From Citrobacter enshiensis (lineage in GTDB: Bacteria > Pseudomonadota > Gammaproteobacteria > Enterobacterales > Enterobacteriaceae): 64,000 nt of DNA. Below, piece by piece: positions 40,030 through 50,286 of the stretch. The DNA is taken from positions 744,001-808,000 of the forward strand of contig NZ_CP119862.1 in assembly GCF_029338175.1 (NCBI RefSeq), read 5' to 3'. Every line of letters begins with the position of its first letter. The stretch's first letter is position 1. The notes below the pieces were generated by a model. It was given only the letters and a program-made list of their open reading frames with translations. It made no database searches and was not told the origin of the DNA. The translations under genes were made by a program, and so were the position numbers.

Positions 40030-41025
40030 TTATTCAAAATACTGATGCTGAAGAAATTCGTTGATGTGACGCAGGCCGGTACGCGGTGACAGGTCATTGT
40101 TTTTGACCGCCTGCAGCATTTGATGGAAATAACGATCAAATTCGGTACGGGTAAAGAGCAGGCGCAGCACCGATTCTTCGGTCTGTTTTTGCAGCCACTC
40201 TACCGACTGCTGCTGGCGAACTTGCGCCAGCCGACCGCTGGCGGTGAGTGCGGATCTGAAGTCGGCGATGGTCTGCCAGATCTCTTCAATGCCGCGTTTT
40301 TCAAGCGCGCTGCAGGCCAGAACCTGTGGCTGCCACTCTTCGTACTTGCGGCGTAAAATGTGCAACGCGGATTCATACATATGGCGGGCAATGGCGACGT
40401 TGGGGCGATTGTCGCCGTCATCCTTGTTGATGACGATCAGGTCCGCCATCTCCATGATCCCTTTTTTGATCCCTTGCAGTTCGTCGCCACCGCCCGCGAT
40501 TTGCAGCGAGACAAAGCAGTCCACCATGCGGGCGACTTCAATTTCTGACTGACCCACGCCAACGGTTTCGACAATGACCACATCGAAGCCCGCCGCTTCG
40601 CAGAGCAGCATCAATTCGTGAGCGCGCTGGCTGGTTCCGCCCAAATGCCCGCTGGAGGGCACCGGGCGAATAAACGCGGCATCGGAGCGCGCCAGTTCCG
40701 TCATGCGGGTTTTGTCCCCGAGAATACTGCCGCCGCTCACCGGGCTGCTCGGGTCGACGGCGATAACAGCCACTTTCAAACCGTGGCGGATAAGCAACAT
40801 GCCGAATGCTTCCAGAAAGGTGCTCTTTCCCGCGCCTGGCGTACCGGTAATGCCCAGGCGCAGGGCGTGACCGGTGAACGGCATGATCGCATCCAGCAGT
40901 GTTGTGCTCAGCGTCTGATGTCCGGGATGGCGGCTTTCTATTAGCGTCATGGCCTGAGCGAGCGTGGCGCGATCGCCCAGCCGTAATCGCCGGATAGACT
41001 CTGCCAGCGTGGCGTCGTTAATCAT
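40030..41025 (-). CDS. argK: ArgK/MeaB-type GTPase, mutase chaperone
   Basis: 331-aa G3E-type P-loop GTPase (YgfD; MeaB family) that interacts with methylmalonyl-CoA mutase and guards cobalamin loading. Walker A is GTPGAGKST (about 64-72), the switch region is [19 protein letters not shown], Walker B is ETVGVGQSE, and the base-specificity motif is NKDD. The older name ArgK (LAO/AO transport kinase) is not supported by later work. It overlaps the scpA 3' end by 8 bases. Confidence 0.95.
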   Translation of the reverse strand: MINDATLAESIRRLRLGDRATLAQAMTLIESRHPGHQTLSTTLLDAIMPFTGHALRLGITGTPGAGKSTFLEAFGMLLIRHGLKVAVIAVDPSSPVSGGSILGDKTRMTELARSDAAFIRPVPSSGHLGGTSQRAHELMLLCEAAGFDVVIVETVGVGQSEIEVARMVDCFVSLQIAGGGDELQGIKKGIMEMADLIVINKDDGDNRPNVAIARHMYESALHILRRKYEEWQPQVLACSALEKRGIEEIWQTIADFRSALTASGRLAQVRQQQSVEWLQKQTEESVLRLLFTRTEFDRYFHQMLQAVKNNDLSPRTGLRHINEFLQHQYFE

Positions 41026-43162
41026 GATGTTGACCAATGCGGGTCAACACGTCGCGTACGCTTTCCAGCATGGGGGTGCCGGGACCATAAATTGCCGCGA
41101 CGCCGCGTTGTTGCAGGAAGGCGTAATCCTGAGGCGGGATCACGCCGCCTGCCACGACTAAAATATCTTCGCGCCCCCAGTTTTTGAGCGCTGTCACCAG
41201 TTCAGGGATCAACGTTTTATGACCGGCGGCCAGCGACGATGCGCCTACCACGTGTACATCGTTTTCGATCGCCAGACGGGCGATCTCTTCTGGCGTGGAA
41301 AACATCGGGCTGAGATCAACGTCGAAACCGAGATCGGAATAGGCGCTGGCGATCACTTTCGCGCCGCGATCGTGACCATCCTGGCCCATTTTGGCGATCA
41401 GGATCCGCGGGCGGCGGCCATGGTCGGTGAGAAACTGTTCGGTTTGCGCAAGGATGGCGTCGAACTCAGCGGCGGACTTGCTGGATTGATGATAGCTTTG
41501 CGCAATCACGCCGGTGACGCACTGGCTGGGGACCAGGTAACGGTCGAAAGCCGTTTCCAGCGCGTCGGAAATTTCACCCAACGTGGCGCGAGCCCGGGCG
41601 GCAATCACTGCGGCGGCAAGCAGGTTTTCATTATGTTGTGCGGCATGGGTGAGGGCGCTCAGTGCGGATTTGACCGTCGCGTCGTCGCGGGTGGCACGGA
41701 TGTGTTTCAGTGAGGCAATTTGCTCGTTGCGGACTTTAACATTGTCTATTTCCAGCACTGACGTTTCATCTTCTTTCTCCAGCTTGTATTTATTCACACC
41801 GACGATCACCCGTTTGCCCTGATCGATCAGCGACTGTTCGCGAGCGGAAGCCTCTTCGATCATCCGTTTTGGCAGTCCGGCTTCGATAGCCTTCGCCATG
41901 CCGCCCGCCTCGTCGATCTGCTGGATGATCGCTCGCGCCTGCTTGACGACCTGATCGGTCAGTGACTCTACATAGTAAGAGCCGGCCAGCGGATCGACGG
42001 TGCGACAAATTTCTGACTCTTCCTGAATAATGATTTGCGTGTTACGGGCGATACGCGCCGAAAAATCGCCAGGCAGACCTAACGCTTCATCGAAGGCGTT
42101 GGTATGGAGAGACTGGGTACCGCCAAGCGTAGCGCCAAGCGCTTCAATGGTGGTGCGGATGACATTGTTATAGGGATCCTGCTCGGTCAGACTCCAGCCG
42201 GAGGTCTGGCAGTGGGTGCGCAGCGCCAGCGATTTCGGGTTGGTCGCCCCAAAACTGCTGACCGCTTCGCTCCACAGATAACGTGCGGCGCGCAGCATGG
42301 CGACGTTCATAAACAGATCCATGCCGATCCCGAAGAAGAAGGATAGGCGGGGGGCAAAATCATCAATTTTCAGCCCTGCGGAGAGTGCCGCCTTGATGTA
42401 TTCAATGCCGTCCGCCAGGGTGAACGCGACCTGCTGTACACAGTTGGCGCCTGCTTCACCCATGTGATAACCGCTGATACTGATGGTGTTGAAGCGCGGC
42501 ATATTGCCCGAACACCAGGCAATGATGTCGGCGATAATGCGCATGGAGGGTTTTGGCGGATAAATATAGGTGTTGCGGCACAGGTACTCTTTCAGGATAT
42601 CGTTTTGAATCGTGCCGGTGAGTTGTTCTGGTGTGACGCCCTGTTCTTCTGCAGCCACGATATAGAACGCCATTACCGGCAATACCGCGCCGTTCATGGT
42701 CATGGAGACGGACATCTTATCCAGTGGGATCTGGTCGAACAGGACTTTCATATCTTCCACGGTATCAATGGCGACACCGGCTTTACCCACATCGCCAGCC
42801 ACACGTGGATTGTCAGAGTCGTAACCGCGATGGGTGGCGAGATCAAACGCCACGGATAACCCTTTTTGCCCCGCAGCGAGGTTGCGACGGTAAAAGGCAT
42901 TGGACTCTTTGGCGGTTGAGAAACCGGCGTACTGGCGAATGGTCCAGGGTTGCGCCGTGTACATGGTGGCGCGTGGGCCACGAACATACGGCGGCAGGCC
43001 GGGGAGGGTATCCATCACTTCCAGGTTGTCGAGGTCGGCGGGGGTATATAACGGCTTGACGGCGATCCCTTCTGCCGTGTGGCGTACAAGATCCTCGACG
43101 GTTTTTTCCTGACGGCTGAGTTCCTTATTGGCCAGCCGTTGCCAGTCCTGCAAATTTGACAT
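41018..43162 (-). CDS. scpA: ScpA (Sbm), methylmalonyl-CoA mutase
   Basis: Adenosylcobalamin-dependent enzyme that interconverts succinyl-CoA and methylmalonyl-CoA. 714 aa. The N-terminal barrel has the CoA-binding and active-site segments [21 protein letters not shown] (core PWTIRQYAG). The C-terminal cobalamin domain carries the base-off motif DGHDRG (DxHxxG, about residues 595-600) followed by GASSLAAGH and VVAGGVIP. The start MSNLQDW matches E. coli; 30 upstream codons are open. First gene of the operon. Vitamin B12 must be made or imported for activity. Confidence 0.97.
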   Translation of the reverse strand: MSNLQDWQRLANKELSRQEKTVEDLVRHTAEGIAVKPLYTPADLDNLEVMDTLPGLPPYVRGPRATMYTAQPWTIRQYAGFSTAKESNAFYRRNLAAGQKGLSVAFDLATHRGYDSDNPRVAGDVGKAGVAIDTVEDMKVLFDQIPLDKMSVSMTMNGAVLPVMAFYIVAAEEQGVTPEQLTGTIQNDILKEYLCRNTYIYPPKPSMRIIADIIAWCSGNMPRFNTISISGYHMGEAGANCVQQVAFTLADGIEYIKAALSAGLKIDDFAPRLSFFFGIGMDLFMNVAMLRAARYLWSEAVSSFGATNPKSLALRTHCQTSGWSLTEQDPYNNVIRTTIEALGATLGGTQSLHTNAFDEALGLPGDFSARIARNTQIIIQEESEICRTVDPLAGSYYVESLTDQVVKQARAIIQQIDEAGGMAKAIEAGLPKRMIEEASAREQSLIDQGKRVIVGVNKYKLEKEDETSVLEIDNVKVRNEQIASLKHIRATRDDATVKSALSALTHAAQHNENLLAAAVIAARARATLGEISDALETAFDRYLVPSQCVTGVIAQSYHQSSKSAAEFDAILAQTEQFLTDHGRRPRILIAKMGQDGHDRGAKVIASAYSDLGFDVDLSPMFSTPEEIARLAIENDVHVVGASSLAAGHKTLIPELVTALKNWGREDILVVAGGVIPPQDYAFLQQRGVAAIYGPGTPMLESVRDVLTRIGQHHD

Positions 43163-43356
43163 GTGTTGCTCCGTATTACGCAATGGAATGGGTTCTTGCG
43201 AATACGGTGAGCTTTTTAACCTGCGCTGTCGCCAGCAAAAAATAGCCAACAACGCGTCGTTTTTTGCCGCCTGGGATTATTTATTTTGTGATGGATTTCA
43301 AAGACTTTTTTTTGCAAGTGAGCCGGATAAACTCAATGTTATCCGGCAATCGGGCA

Positions 43357-44250
43357 TTAATCCTGACGCAGCACCTTATGACCGTACGCCAGCAGCGCGT
43401 CAGTGACGTTGCGCATCATGCGGCTTTCCGGCGCAAAACGGTGCCAGTAAAGCATCCGGCGTTGAAACAGACCGGGCGTTAAGTCGATCAGCTCGCCGCT
43501 GTTTAACTCTCTCTCAATCTGCAAATGGGGGATCATACAGCAGGTCGTGCCCTGACGAGCCAGCTGTACAAAGGCTTCAGAAGAGTTAACGATGTGGCAC
43601 GGTACGCTACCTGGCGGCAGATCGAAGTTTTGCTGCAGGAAGGCCTGGTGCATATCATCGAGATGGTCAAACGCCACGGCGGGCGCTTTCAGCAGCGCCG
43701 AGCGGGTGACGCCGTTCGGAAAATAGCGTTCCGCAAAGGCGCGGGAGGCCACGAACAGATAGTCGAGTGCGCCGAGCTTATCGACCAGGCAACTGGGGAG
43801 CGCCTGGTGCTGAATACTCACTGCGCCCACCACCTCGCCGCGGCGCAGACGTTCTTGCGTACGGGTTTCATCTTCCACCTGCAGGTTCAGGCGGATAGGC
43901 GAATCAGCCAGCACGGGGGCCAGCGCAGGCAGTAACCAGGTGGCCAGACTGTCGGCGTTAACCGCCAGCGACAACAGCAGCGGCGTGGAGCCGGTTTGCT
44001 CGTCTCCCAGCCATTCGTCTTCCAGCAGCTCAACCTGACGCAGCAGCGCCAGCAGCTTTTGCCCTTGCTCAGTCGGGCGTGGCGGAACGGTACGTACCAG
44101 CAGCGGCTGCCCGAACATATTCTCAAGCTGTTTTATGCGTTGCGAGACGGCGGATTGCGTGATGCACAGCTTCTGTGCCGCGCGCTCAAATCCTCGTTCA
44201 CGTATCACCGCATCCAGTGCTTGTAGTGTTCTGTAGTCCGGACGTTTCAT
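43357..44250 (-). CDS. argP: ArgP (IciA), LysR-type regulator of arginine and lysine genes
   Basis: 297-aa LysR regulator that activates argO in response to arginine and represses lysine-responsive genes; once described as an inhibitor of replication initiation. The winged HTH is at the N-terminus ([35 protein letters not shown], core about 8-40), followed by the effector domain. The start [10 protein letters not shown] matches E. coli. It is divergent from rpiA. Confidence 0.96.
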   Translation of the reverse strand: MKRPDYRTLQALDAVIRERGFERAAQKLCITQSAVSQRIKQLENMFGQPLLVRTVPPRPTEQGQKLLALLRQVELLEDEWLGDEQTGSTPLLLSLAVNADSLATWLLPALAPVLADSPIRLNLQVEDETRTQERLRRGEVVGAVSIQHQALPSCLVDKLGALDYLFVASRAFAERYFPNGVTRSALLKAPAVAFDHLDDMHQAFLQQNFDLPPGSVPCHIVNSSEAFVQLARQGTTCCMIPHLQIERELNSGELIDLTPGLFQRRMLYWHRFAPESRMMRNVTDALLAYGHKVLRQD

Positions 44251-44408
44251 TGCTATGACGTACTCCTGAAATTTGGGGGGTTCTGCACTATGACACAAAT
44301 TTTAGTTGGGTACAGACGAATTCCACCGTCCGCAAATGGGGTTGGGGACATTTTTCTCGTCAATGTTCTATAATGCGCCTGAAATTTCACACCACAGGCG
44401 AAACGATC

Positions 44409-45068
44409 ATGACGCAGGATGAACTGAAAAAAGCAGTAGGATGGGCGGCACTTCAGTATGTACAACCCGGAACCATTGTAGGAGTAGGGACAGGCTCAAC
44501 CGCCGCGCACTTTATTGATGCGCTGGGTACAATGAAAGGCCAGATTGAAGGCGCAGTGTCCAGTTCGGATGCGTCCACTGAAAAACTCAAAAGCCTTGGC
44601 ATTCACGTTTTTGATCTTAACGAAGTGGACAGCCTGGGTGTCTACGTTGACGGCGCGGATGAAATCAACGGCCACATGCAGATGATCAAAGGCGGCGGCG
44701 CGGCGTTAACCCGTGAAAAGATTATTGCCTCGGTGGCGAAGAAATTCATTTGCATCGCGGATGCCTCCAAAGAGGTGGATATTCTGGGGAGTTTCCCACT
44801 GCCGGTGGAAGTGATCCCGATGGCGCGTAGCGCCGTTGCACGCCAGTTAGTGAAGCTCGGTGGTCGTCCGGAGTATCGTCAGGGCGTGGTGACGGATAAC
44901 GGGAACGTGATCCTCGACGTACACGGCATGGAAATCATCGACCCTATCGCGATGGAAAATGCCATCAACGCGATCCCGGGCGTTGTGACCGTCGGCCTGT
45001 TCGCCAACCGTGGTGCGGATGTTGCGCTGATTGGCACCGCTGACGGTGTGAAAACCATCGTGAAATAA
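44409..45068 (+). CDS. rpiA: RpiA, ribose-5-phosphate isomerase A
   Basis: Interconverts ribose 5-phosphate and ribulose 5-phosphate in the pentose phosphate pathway. 219 aa. Motifs are [13 protein letters not shown] (phosphate binding, about 24-36), YVDGADEIN with catalytic Asp residues (about 80-88) and [12 protein letters not shown] with a catalytic Glu. The start MTQDELKK matches E. coli. Monocistronic, followed by a hairpin. Confidence 0.97.
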   Translation: MTQDELKKAVGWAALQYVQPGTIVGVGTGSTAAHFIDALGTMKGQIEGAVSSSDASTEKLKSLGIHVFDLNEVDSLGVYVDGADEINGHMQMIKGGGAALTREKIIASVAKKFICIADASKEVDILGSFPLPVEVIPMARSAVARQLVKLGGRPEYRQGVVTDNGNVILDVHGMEIIDPIAMENAINAIPGVVTVGLFANRGADVALIGTADGVKTIVK

Positions 45069-45072
45069 TCTG

Positions 45073-45094
45073 ACAGGGGAACCGCTCCCCCTGT
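45073..45094 (+). terminator. hairpin downstream of rpiA
   Basis: ACAGGGG/CCCCTGT stem followed by GAAAAAATTTTC. Likely terminator with a weak T tract. Confidence 0.6.
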
Positions 45095-45335
45095 GAAAAA
45101 ATTTTCGGTAGGGCAAATTTGGTGACATGTATCACGTTTAGAATGTTGCCCTACCGATCTCGCTGAACTCCCGGTACTTCCCAGCATTTTACTCTGTTAT
45201 TTCCTGCCGAATGATATTTCCTCAGAATGGCGACGCAAACGTTCATATTGCCGCGATAGTTTTTTTTGATATGTTGAAGGCGGATGCAAATCCACACACA
45301 CAACATCAGATTGATAAAAAGACAGGATCGGGGAA

Positions 45336-46568
45336 ATGGCAAAGGTATCGCTGGAGAAAGACAAAATTAAATTTCTGCTGGTTGAAGGCGTGCACCAACG
45401 TGCACTGGAAAACCTTCGCGCAGCAGGTTATACCAACATCGAATTCCATAAAGGCGCTCTGGATGCTGAGCAACTGAAAGAATCGATCCGTGATGCCCAC
45501 TTCATTGGTCTGCGATCCCGTACTCATTTGACAGAAGAGGTGATTGAAGCGGCAGAGAAACTGGTGGCGATTGGCTGTTTCTGCATCGGTACCAACCAGG
45601 TTGATCTGAGCGCGGCGTCAAAACGGGGTATCCCTGTGTTTAACGCGCCATTCTCAAATACCCGTTCTGTCGCGGAACTGGTGATTGGTGAACTGCTCCT
45701 GCTGCTTCGCGGCGTACCGGAAGCAAACGCCAAAGCGCATCGTGGCGTCTGGAACAAGCTGGCGGCTGGCTCTTTTGAAGCGCGTGGCAAAAAACTGGGC
45801 ATCATTGGTTACGGCCATATCGGTACTCAGTTGGGTATTCTGGCGGAATCGCTGGGGATGCATGTCTACTTCTATGACATTGAAAACAAATTACCGCTGG
45901 GCAATGCGACTCAGGTACAGCACCTCTCCGATCTGCTGAACATGAGCGATGTCGTGAGTCTGCACGTACCGGAAAACGCCTCAACCAAAAACATGATGGG
46001 CGCGAAAGAGATTGCGTTGATGAAGCCGGGTTCACTGCTGATCAACGCCGCACGTGGGACGGTTGTGGATATTCCGGCACTGTGCGATGCGCTGGCAACC
46101 AAACATCTGGCGGGTGCCGCGATCGACGTCTTCCCGACGGAACCGGCAACCAACAGCGATCCCTTCACCTCTCCGCTGTGTGAGTTCGACAACGTGATCC
46201 TGACTCCGCACATTGGTGGCTCAACCCAGGAAGCGCAGGAAAATATCGGTCTTGAAGTTGCCGGTAAACTGACGAAATATTCTGACAACGGCTCCACGCT
46301 TTCTGCGGTTAACTTCCCGGAAGTGTCGCTACCGCTGCACGGCGGCCGCCGTCTGATGCACATCCACGAAAACCGTCCGGGCGTATTAACTGCGCTTAAC
46401 CAGATTTTTGCTGAACAGGGCGTCAACATTGCGGCGCAATATCTGCAAACCTCTGCGCAGATGGGTTATGTGGTCATTGATATTGAAGCCGATGAAGATG
46501 TGGCGGAGAAAGCGCTGTTGGCGATGAAGGCGCTCCCGGGAACCATTCGCGCGCGTTTGTTGTACTGA
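45336..46568 (+). CDS. serA: SerA, D-3-phosphoglycerate dehydrogenase
   Basis: First enzyme of serine synthesis, oxidising 3-phosphoglycerate with NAD. 410 aa: substrate domain, then the NAD Rossmann motif LGIIGYGHIGTQLG (about 156-169), catalytic His in LTPHIGGST (about 292), and a C-terminal ACT domain (HIHENRPGVLTALNQIFAEQ core about 336-360) where serine binds for feedback inhibition. The serine it makes feeds glycine and the gcv system, encoded about 7 kb away. Confidence 0.98.
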   Translation: MAKVSLEKDKIKFLLVEGVHQRALENLRAAGYTNIEFHKGALDAEQLKESIRDAHFIGLRSRTHLTEEVIEAAEKLVAIGCFCIGTNQVDLSAASKRGIPVFNAPFSNTRSVAELVIGELLLLLRGVPEANAKAHRGVWNKLAAGSFEARGKKLGIIGYGHIGTQLGILAESLGMHVYFYDIENKLPLGNATQVQHLSDLLNMSDVVSLHVPENASTKNMMGAKEIALMKPGSLLINAARGTVVDIPALCDALATKHLAGAAIDVFPTEPATNSDPFTSPLCEFDNVILTPHIGGSTQEAQENIGLEVAGKLTKYSDNGSTLSAVNFPEVSLPLHGGRRLMHIHENRPGVLTALNQIFAEQGVNIAAQYLQTSAQMGYVVIDIEADEDVAEKALLAMKALPGTIRARLLY

Positions 46569-46580
46569 TTTACCTGTTCT

Positions 46581-46605
46581 GCCCGGTGGCGCTACGCTAC
46601 CGGGC
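46581..46605 (+). terminator. REP-like hairpin downstream of serA
   Basis: GCCCGGTGGCGCTACGCTACCGGGC, an 11-bp inverted repeat with REP character, followed by CTTATTTCG. May act as terminator or mRNA stabiliser. Confidence 0.65.
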
Positions 46606-46797
46606 CTTATTTCGTGTAGACATCCACACCGTAGTCCCAGCCAGGCAAAAACGTCGCCCGGTTCGGATGAATATCCCTGATTCGTTTCCTGCCGCAGTTG
46701 AGTCCTCTTGCAACGTATACATCCTGTTTACGAGCGTTGCCGCAATCGGTGATTAAAGCCATCGTGGCGCGTTGAGTATCAAAAAAAGGAACTTACG

Positions 46798-46872
46798 ATG
46801 GGGCTTCAGCATAGGGCTGAAACGGAAAAGCCCCTACCGCAGCAGGGGCTTAAAAAAGGAAAGGGACGATGA
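46798..46872 (+). CDS. putative 24-aa leader ORF coupled to the Ibs toxin
   Basis: An ATG at 46798 has AAGGA seven bases upstream, inside an A-rich tract. The 24-codon frame (begins MGLQHRAETEK, ends GKGR) stops with TGA at 46870-46872, overlapping the first ATG of the Ibs toxin at 46869 (ATGATGA). Most of it lies opposite the Sib antisense RNA terminator. It could couple ribosomes onto the toxin start, but expression is not shown. Confidence 0.35.
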   Translation: MGLQHRAETEKPLPQQGLKKGKGR

Positions 46873-46972
46873 TGAGATACGTCATCATGCTGCTAATCCT
46901 GTTAATCATAGCCTGGCCAGCATATTAACAGAGAGGAAGCAGGAGGGAGGTTCGCCTCCCTCACCCTTTACC
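46826..46972 (-). ncRNA. sibC: Sib antisense RNA (SibC-like)
   Basis: On the strand opposite the Ibs ORF, a roughly 147-nt transcript is inferred. It would start near the GTAAAGGGTGAGGGAGG stretch (about 46972) and end at the AAGCCCCTGCTGCGGTAGGGGCTT hairpin followed by TT at about 46826. Both ends resemble E. coli Sib RNAs. The position between serA and fau is that of sibC (rygC). It would pair with the whole toxin mRNA and block its translation. Ends are estimates. Confidence 0.75.
46869..46928 (+). CDS. ibsC: Ibs-family type I toxin (IbsC-like)
   Basis: 19-aa hydrophobic peptide, MMRYVIMLLILLIIAWPAY. Its length, MMR start, single membrane span and Pro-x-Tyr end fit the Ibs toxins, which damage the inner membrane. 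GGAAAGGGA just upstream is the ribosome binding site. A Trp-Pro-Ala-Tyr end replaces the usual Ser-Phe-Pro-Thr-Tyr. Synteny (serA-ibsC-fau) supports the name. Too short for ordinary gene finding and commonly missed. Confidence 0.8.
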   Translation: MMRYVIMLLILLIIAWPAY

Positions 46973-47001
46973 GAGGAATTTAGGTCAAAAAAAAAGCGGT
47001 G

Positions 47002-47616
47002 TCAATGGGAAGAAAACGGCGGCCATTCCCACACTTTCGACGGTGTCACTACAGCCGGTAAAGGAATATCCCACTCTTCAACCGGCAGTTTTTCGACTAA
47101 CTGACAGTCATGGGCGTAGCCTACCGGTTGGATCCTGTGTTGCCGCCAGTTCTGCAATGTCCGGTCATAAAATCCACCGCCCATGCCCAGACGCTGCCCC
47201 TCTTCGTCAAACGCCACTAACGGCGTTACCAACACATCCAGTTGCGCAAGCGGCAATACGTCGCGTACATCCAGTTTCGGCTCCTGAATCTTCAGGCGAT
47301 TGGTGACCAGTTCGCTTTGGGGATGATAGTGCAGAAACAGTAAATTGCCGGGGCTAAACGGGTGCAGGACCGGGAGATAAACACGTTTACCTGCTCGCCA
47401 GAGTTGTTCGATCAGCGGTTGAGTGTCGAGTTCGCCATCGAATGAGAGAAATAACGCGACAGTGTGCGCCATCACTACCGGAGGGTAAGCAAGCATTCTG
47501 TTCGCCGCGTGCTGGCCGAAATGGGTTTGCTGCTGGGGAGTCAGTGCCCGTCGACGTTGACGTATTAGCTGGCGGATTTCTTGTCGGGATAAAGGGAGTT
47601 CGGGAAGTTGTGTCAT
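47002..47616 (-). CDS. fau: Fau (YgfA), 5-formyltetrahydrofolate cyclo-ligase family protein
   Basis: 204-aa protein of the 5-FCL family, which converts 5-formyl-THF to 5,10-methenyl-THF with ATP. The signature GMGGGFYDRTL (about 140-150) is present, and the basic N-terminus REIRQLIRQRRRAL is typical. It is encoded directly downstream of 6S RNA, with which it is co-transcribed in E. coli. 5-formyl-THF inhibits glycine/serine enzymes, so it belongs with the one-carbon genes nearby. An internal start about 20 codons in is possible. Confidence 0.94.
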   Translation of the reverse strand: MTQLPELPLSRQEIRQLIRQRRRALTPQQQTHFGQHAANRMLAYPPVVMAHTVALFLSFDGELDTQPLIEQLWRAGKRVYLPVLHPFSPGNLLFLHYHPQSELVTNRLKIQEPKLDVRDVLPLAQLDVLVTPLVAFDEEGQRLGMGGGFYDRTLQNWRQHRIQPVGYAHDCQLVEKLPVEEWDIPLPAVVTPSKVWEWPPFSSH

Positions 47617-47635
47617 AGCAGTTGGTAGGTGAAGG

Positions 47636-47819
47636 GGAATCTCCGAGATGCCGCCGCAGGCTGTAACCCTTGAACCCTTGGTTCAAGGTGAATGCGTCGT
47701 CACAGTTTTAAGGCTTCTCGGACGGACCGAGCATGCTCACCAACCGTGGAGCGCCACATTCTTGTGGTATGAAATATCGGCTCAGGGGACTGGCCCGCTT
47801 GCAAACATCTCAGAGAAAT
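47636..47819 (-). ncRNA. ssrS: 6S RNA
   Basis: 184 nt, from ATTTCTCTGAGATGTT at 47819 to CATCTCGGAGATTCC at 47636. The ends pair to close the long imperfect hairpin, with the open central bubble that mimics a promoter and binds sigma-70 RNA polymerase in stationary phase. Sequence and position between zapA and fau match E. coli ssrS. Confidence 0.97.
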
Positions 47820-47860
47820 TTTGTCTTCACGGTCACTCTACCATAGTAAACCGAAAAGTG

Positions 47861-48256
<396 letters not shown>

Positions 48257-48356
48257 CTATAGCTACCCTGGTATGAAGATACAAGCCCTTTTCTGGTTCA
48301 CCAGGGTCCAAAGTGGTAGCATATCATGAATATCCTCCCTTTGATGACGAATGCTT

Positions 48357-48935
48357 ATGTCTATACAGAATGAAATGCCTGGTTATAACGAAATGAACCA
48401 GTTTTTGAACCAACAAGGGGCAGGACTGACCCCAGCCGAAATGCACGGTTTGATCAGCGGGATGATTTGCGGCGGCAACAACGACAGCTCCTGGCAGCCG
48501 CTGCTTCATGACCTGACAAACGAAGGTCTGGCCTTTGGTCATGAACTGGCGCAAGCATTGCGCAAAATGCACGCCGCGACCAGCGATGCGCTGGAAGATG
48601 ACGGCTTTCTTTTTCAGCTTTTTCTGCCTGAGGGAGACGACGTCAGCGTGTTCGATCGCGCCGATGCGCTGGCGGGATGGGTCAATCACTTTTTGCTCGG
48701 CCTTGGCGTCTCACAGCCTAAGCTCGACAAAGTGACGGGTGAAACCGGCGAAGCGATTGACGATCTGCGCAACATTGCGCAGTTGGGCTATGACGAAGAC
48801 GAAGATCAGGAAGAGCTGGAGATGTCGCTCGAAGAGATCATCGAATATGTGCGTGTTGCGGCGCTGCTTTGCCACGACACCTTCACGCGTCAGCAGCCAA
48901 CCGCGCCGGAAGTGCGCAAACCGACTCTGCACTAA
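48357..48935 (+). CDS. ygfB: YgfB, UPF0149 family protein
   Basis: 192-aa all-helical acidic protein with the family motif [15 protein letters not shown] (about 27-41) and an acidic stretch [12 protein letters not shown]. The Pseudomonas homologue affects ampDh3 and beta-lactam resistance; the enterobacterial role is not defined. The start MSIQNEM matches E. coli, two codons inside a longer frame. First gene of ygfB-pepP-ubiH-ubiI. Confidence 0.93.
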   Translation: MSIQNEMPGYNEMNQFLNQQGAGLTPAEMHGLISGMICGGNNDSSWQPLLHDLTNEGLAFGHELAQALRKMHAATSDALEDDGFLFQLFLPEGDDVSVFDRADALAGWVNHFLLGLGVSQPKLDKVTGETGEAIDDLRNIAQLGYDEDEDQEELEMSLEEIIEYVRVAALLCHDTFTRQQPTAPEVRKPTLH

Positions 48936-48960
48936 GAACGAAAACGCCAAGGAGAGTGTT

Positions 48961-50286
48961 ATGAGCGAACTATCCCTGCAAGAATATCTGCGTCGCCGCC
49001 AGGCATTACTGGCGCAAATGCCGCCTGGCAGCGCGGCGCTGGTTTTCGCCGCGCCAGAAGCGACGCGTAGCGCGGACAGTGAATATCCGTATCGCCAGAG
49101 CAGCGACTTCTGGTATTTCACCGGTTTTAACGAACCGGAAGCTGTGCTGGTGCTGATTAAAAGCGATGACACTCATAACCACAGCGTTTTGTTTAACCGG
49201 GTTCGCGACCTGACCGCAGAGATCTGGTTTGGCCGTCGTCTCGGGCAGGATACCGCGCCAGAAAAACTGGGTGTGGATCGTGCGCTGGCGTTCAGCGAGA
49301 TCAATCAGCAACTCTTCCAACTGCTTAATGGCCTGGATGTGGTGTACCACGCGCAAGGCGAATATGCCTGGGCGGATGAGATTGTCTTTACCGCACTGGA
49401 TAAGTTGCGCAAAGGGTCGCGCCAAAATCTTAAAGCGCCGGCGACGCTCACCGACTGGCGTCCGATGGTGCATGAGATGCGCCTGTTTAAATCAGCGGAA
49501 GAAATTGCTGTGATGCGACGCGCCGGAGAGATCAGCGCGCTGGCGCACACGCGGGCGATGGAGAAATGTCGTCCGGGCATGTTTGAGTATCAACTGGAAG
49601 GGGAGATTCACCACGAATTTACGCGTCACGGCGCGCGTTATCCTTCCTATAACACCATTGTTGGCAGCGGCGAAAATGGCTGCATCCTGCATTACACCGA
49701 AAATGAAAGCGAAATGCGCGATGGCTCGTTGGTGCTGATTGACGCCGGATGTGAATACAAAGGGTATGCCGGCGACATCACGCGAACCTTCCCGGTCAGC
49801 GGCAAGTTCACCCCCGCCCAGCGCGAGATCTACGACATTGTGCTGGCGTCGCTGGAAACCAGTTTGCGCCTGTATCGCCCGGGTACTTCCATCCAGGAAG
49901 TGACCGGCGAGGTAGTGCGCATTATGGTAACCGGCCTGGTGAAACTGGGCATCCTGAAGGGCGAAATCGAACAACTGATCGCTGATAACGCCCATCGTCC
50001 TTTCTTTATGCATGGCCTGAGCCACTGGCTGGGGCTGGATGTGCATGATGTCGGAACCTATGGTAAGGATCGCTCCCGTCTGCTTGAGCCGGGTATGGTG
50101 CTGACCGTGGAGCCTGGTCTCTACATCGCGCCGGATGCCGACGTACCGGAAGCGTATCGCGGTATTGGTATCCGAATTGAAGACGACATCGTCATCACGG
50201 AAACCGGTAACGAAAACCTGACCGCCGGCGTAGTGAAAAAAGCCGACGACATCGAAGCCTTAATGGCTGCGGCGCGCCAACAATGA
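48961..50286 (+). CDS. pepP: PepP, Xaa-Pro aminopeptidase P
   Basis: Manganese aminopeptidase that removes an N-terminal residue before proline. The 441-aa protein has an N-terminal creatinase-like domain and a C-terminal pita-bread domain. Metal ligands are two Asp in LIDAGCEYKGYAGDITR (about 260 and 271), His in HGLSHWLGLDVHD (about 354), Glu in VEPGLYI (about 383) and Glu in RIEDD (about 406). It overlaps ubiH by 4 bases and follows ygfB by 25 bp. Confidence 0.97.
   Translation: MSELSLQEYLRRRQALLAQMPPGSAALVFAAPEATRSADSEYPYRQSSDFWYFTGFNEPEAVLVLIKSDDTHNHSVLFNRVRDLTAEIWFGRRLGQDTAPEKLGVDRALAFSEINQQLFQLLNGLDVVYHAQGEYAWADEIVFTALDKLRKGSRQNLKAPATLTDWRPMVHEMRLFKSAEEIAVMRRAGEISALAHTRAMEKCRPGMFEYQLEGEIHHEFTRHGARYPSYNTIVGSGENGCILHYTENESEMRDGSLVLIDAGCEYKGYAGDITRTFPVSGKFTPAQREIYDIVLASLETSLRLYRPGTSIQEVTGEVVRIMVTGLVKLGILKGEIEQLIADNAHRPFFMHGLSHWLGLDVHDVGTYGKDRSRLLEPGMVLTVEPGLYIAPDADVPEAYRGIGIRIEDDIVITETGNENLTAGVVKKADDIEALMAAARQQ

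Noticed and set aside
44253-44465. 70-codon ORF opposite the rpiA start
   Set aside because: It crosses the argP-rpiA promoters and the rpiA 5' end. K-12 has a doubtful annotation near here (yqfE), but nothing in this sequence supports a protein.
45211-45477. 88-codon ORF across the serA start
   Set aside because: No ribosome binding site at its ATG, and most of it is the serA coding sequence in a wrong frame.
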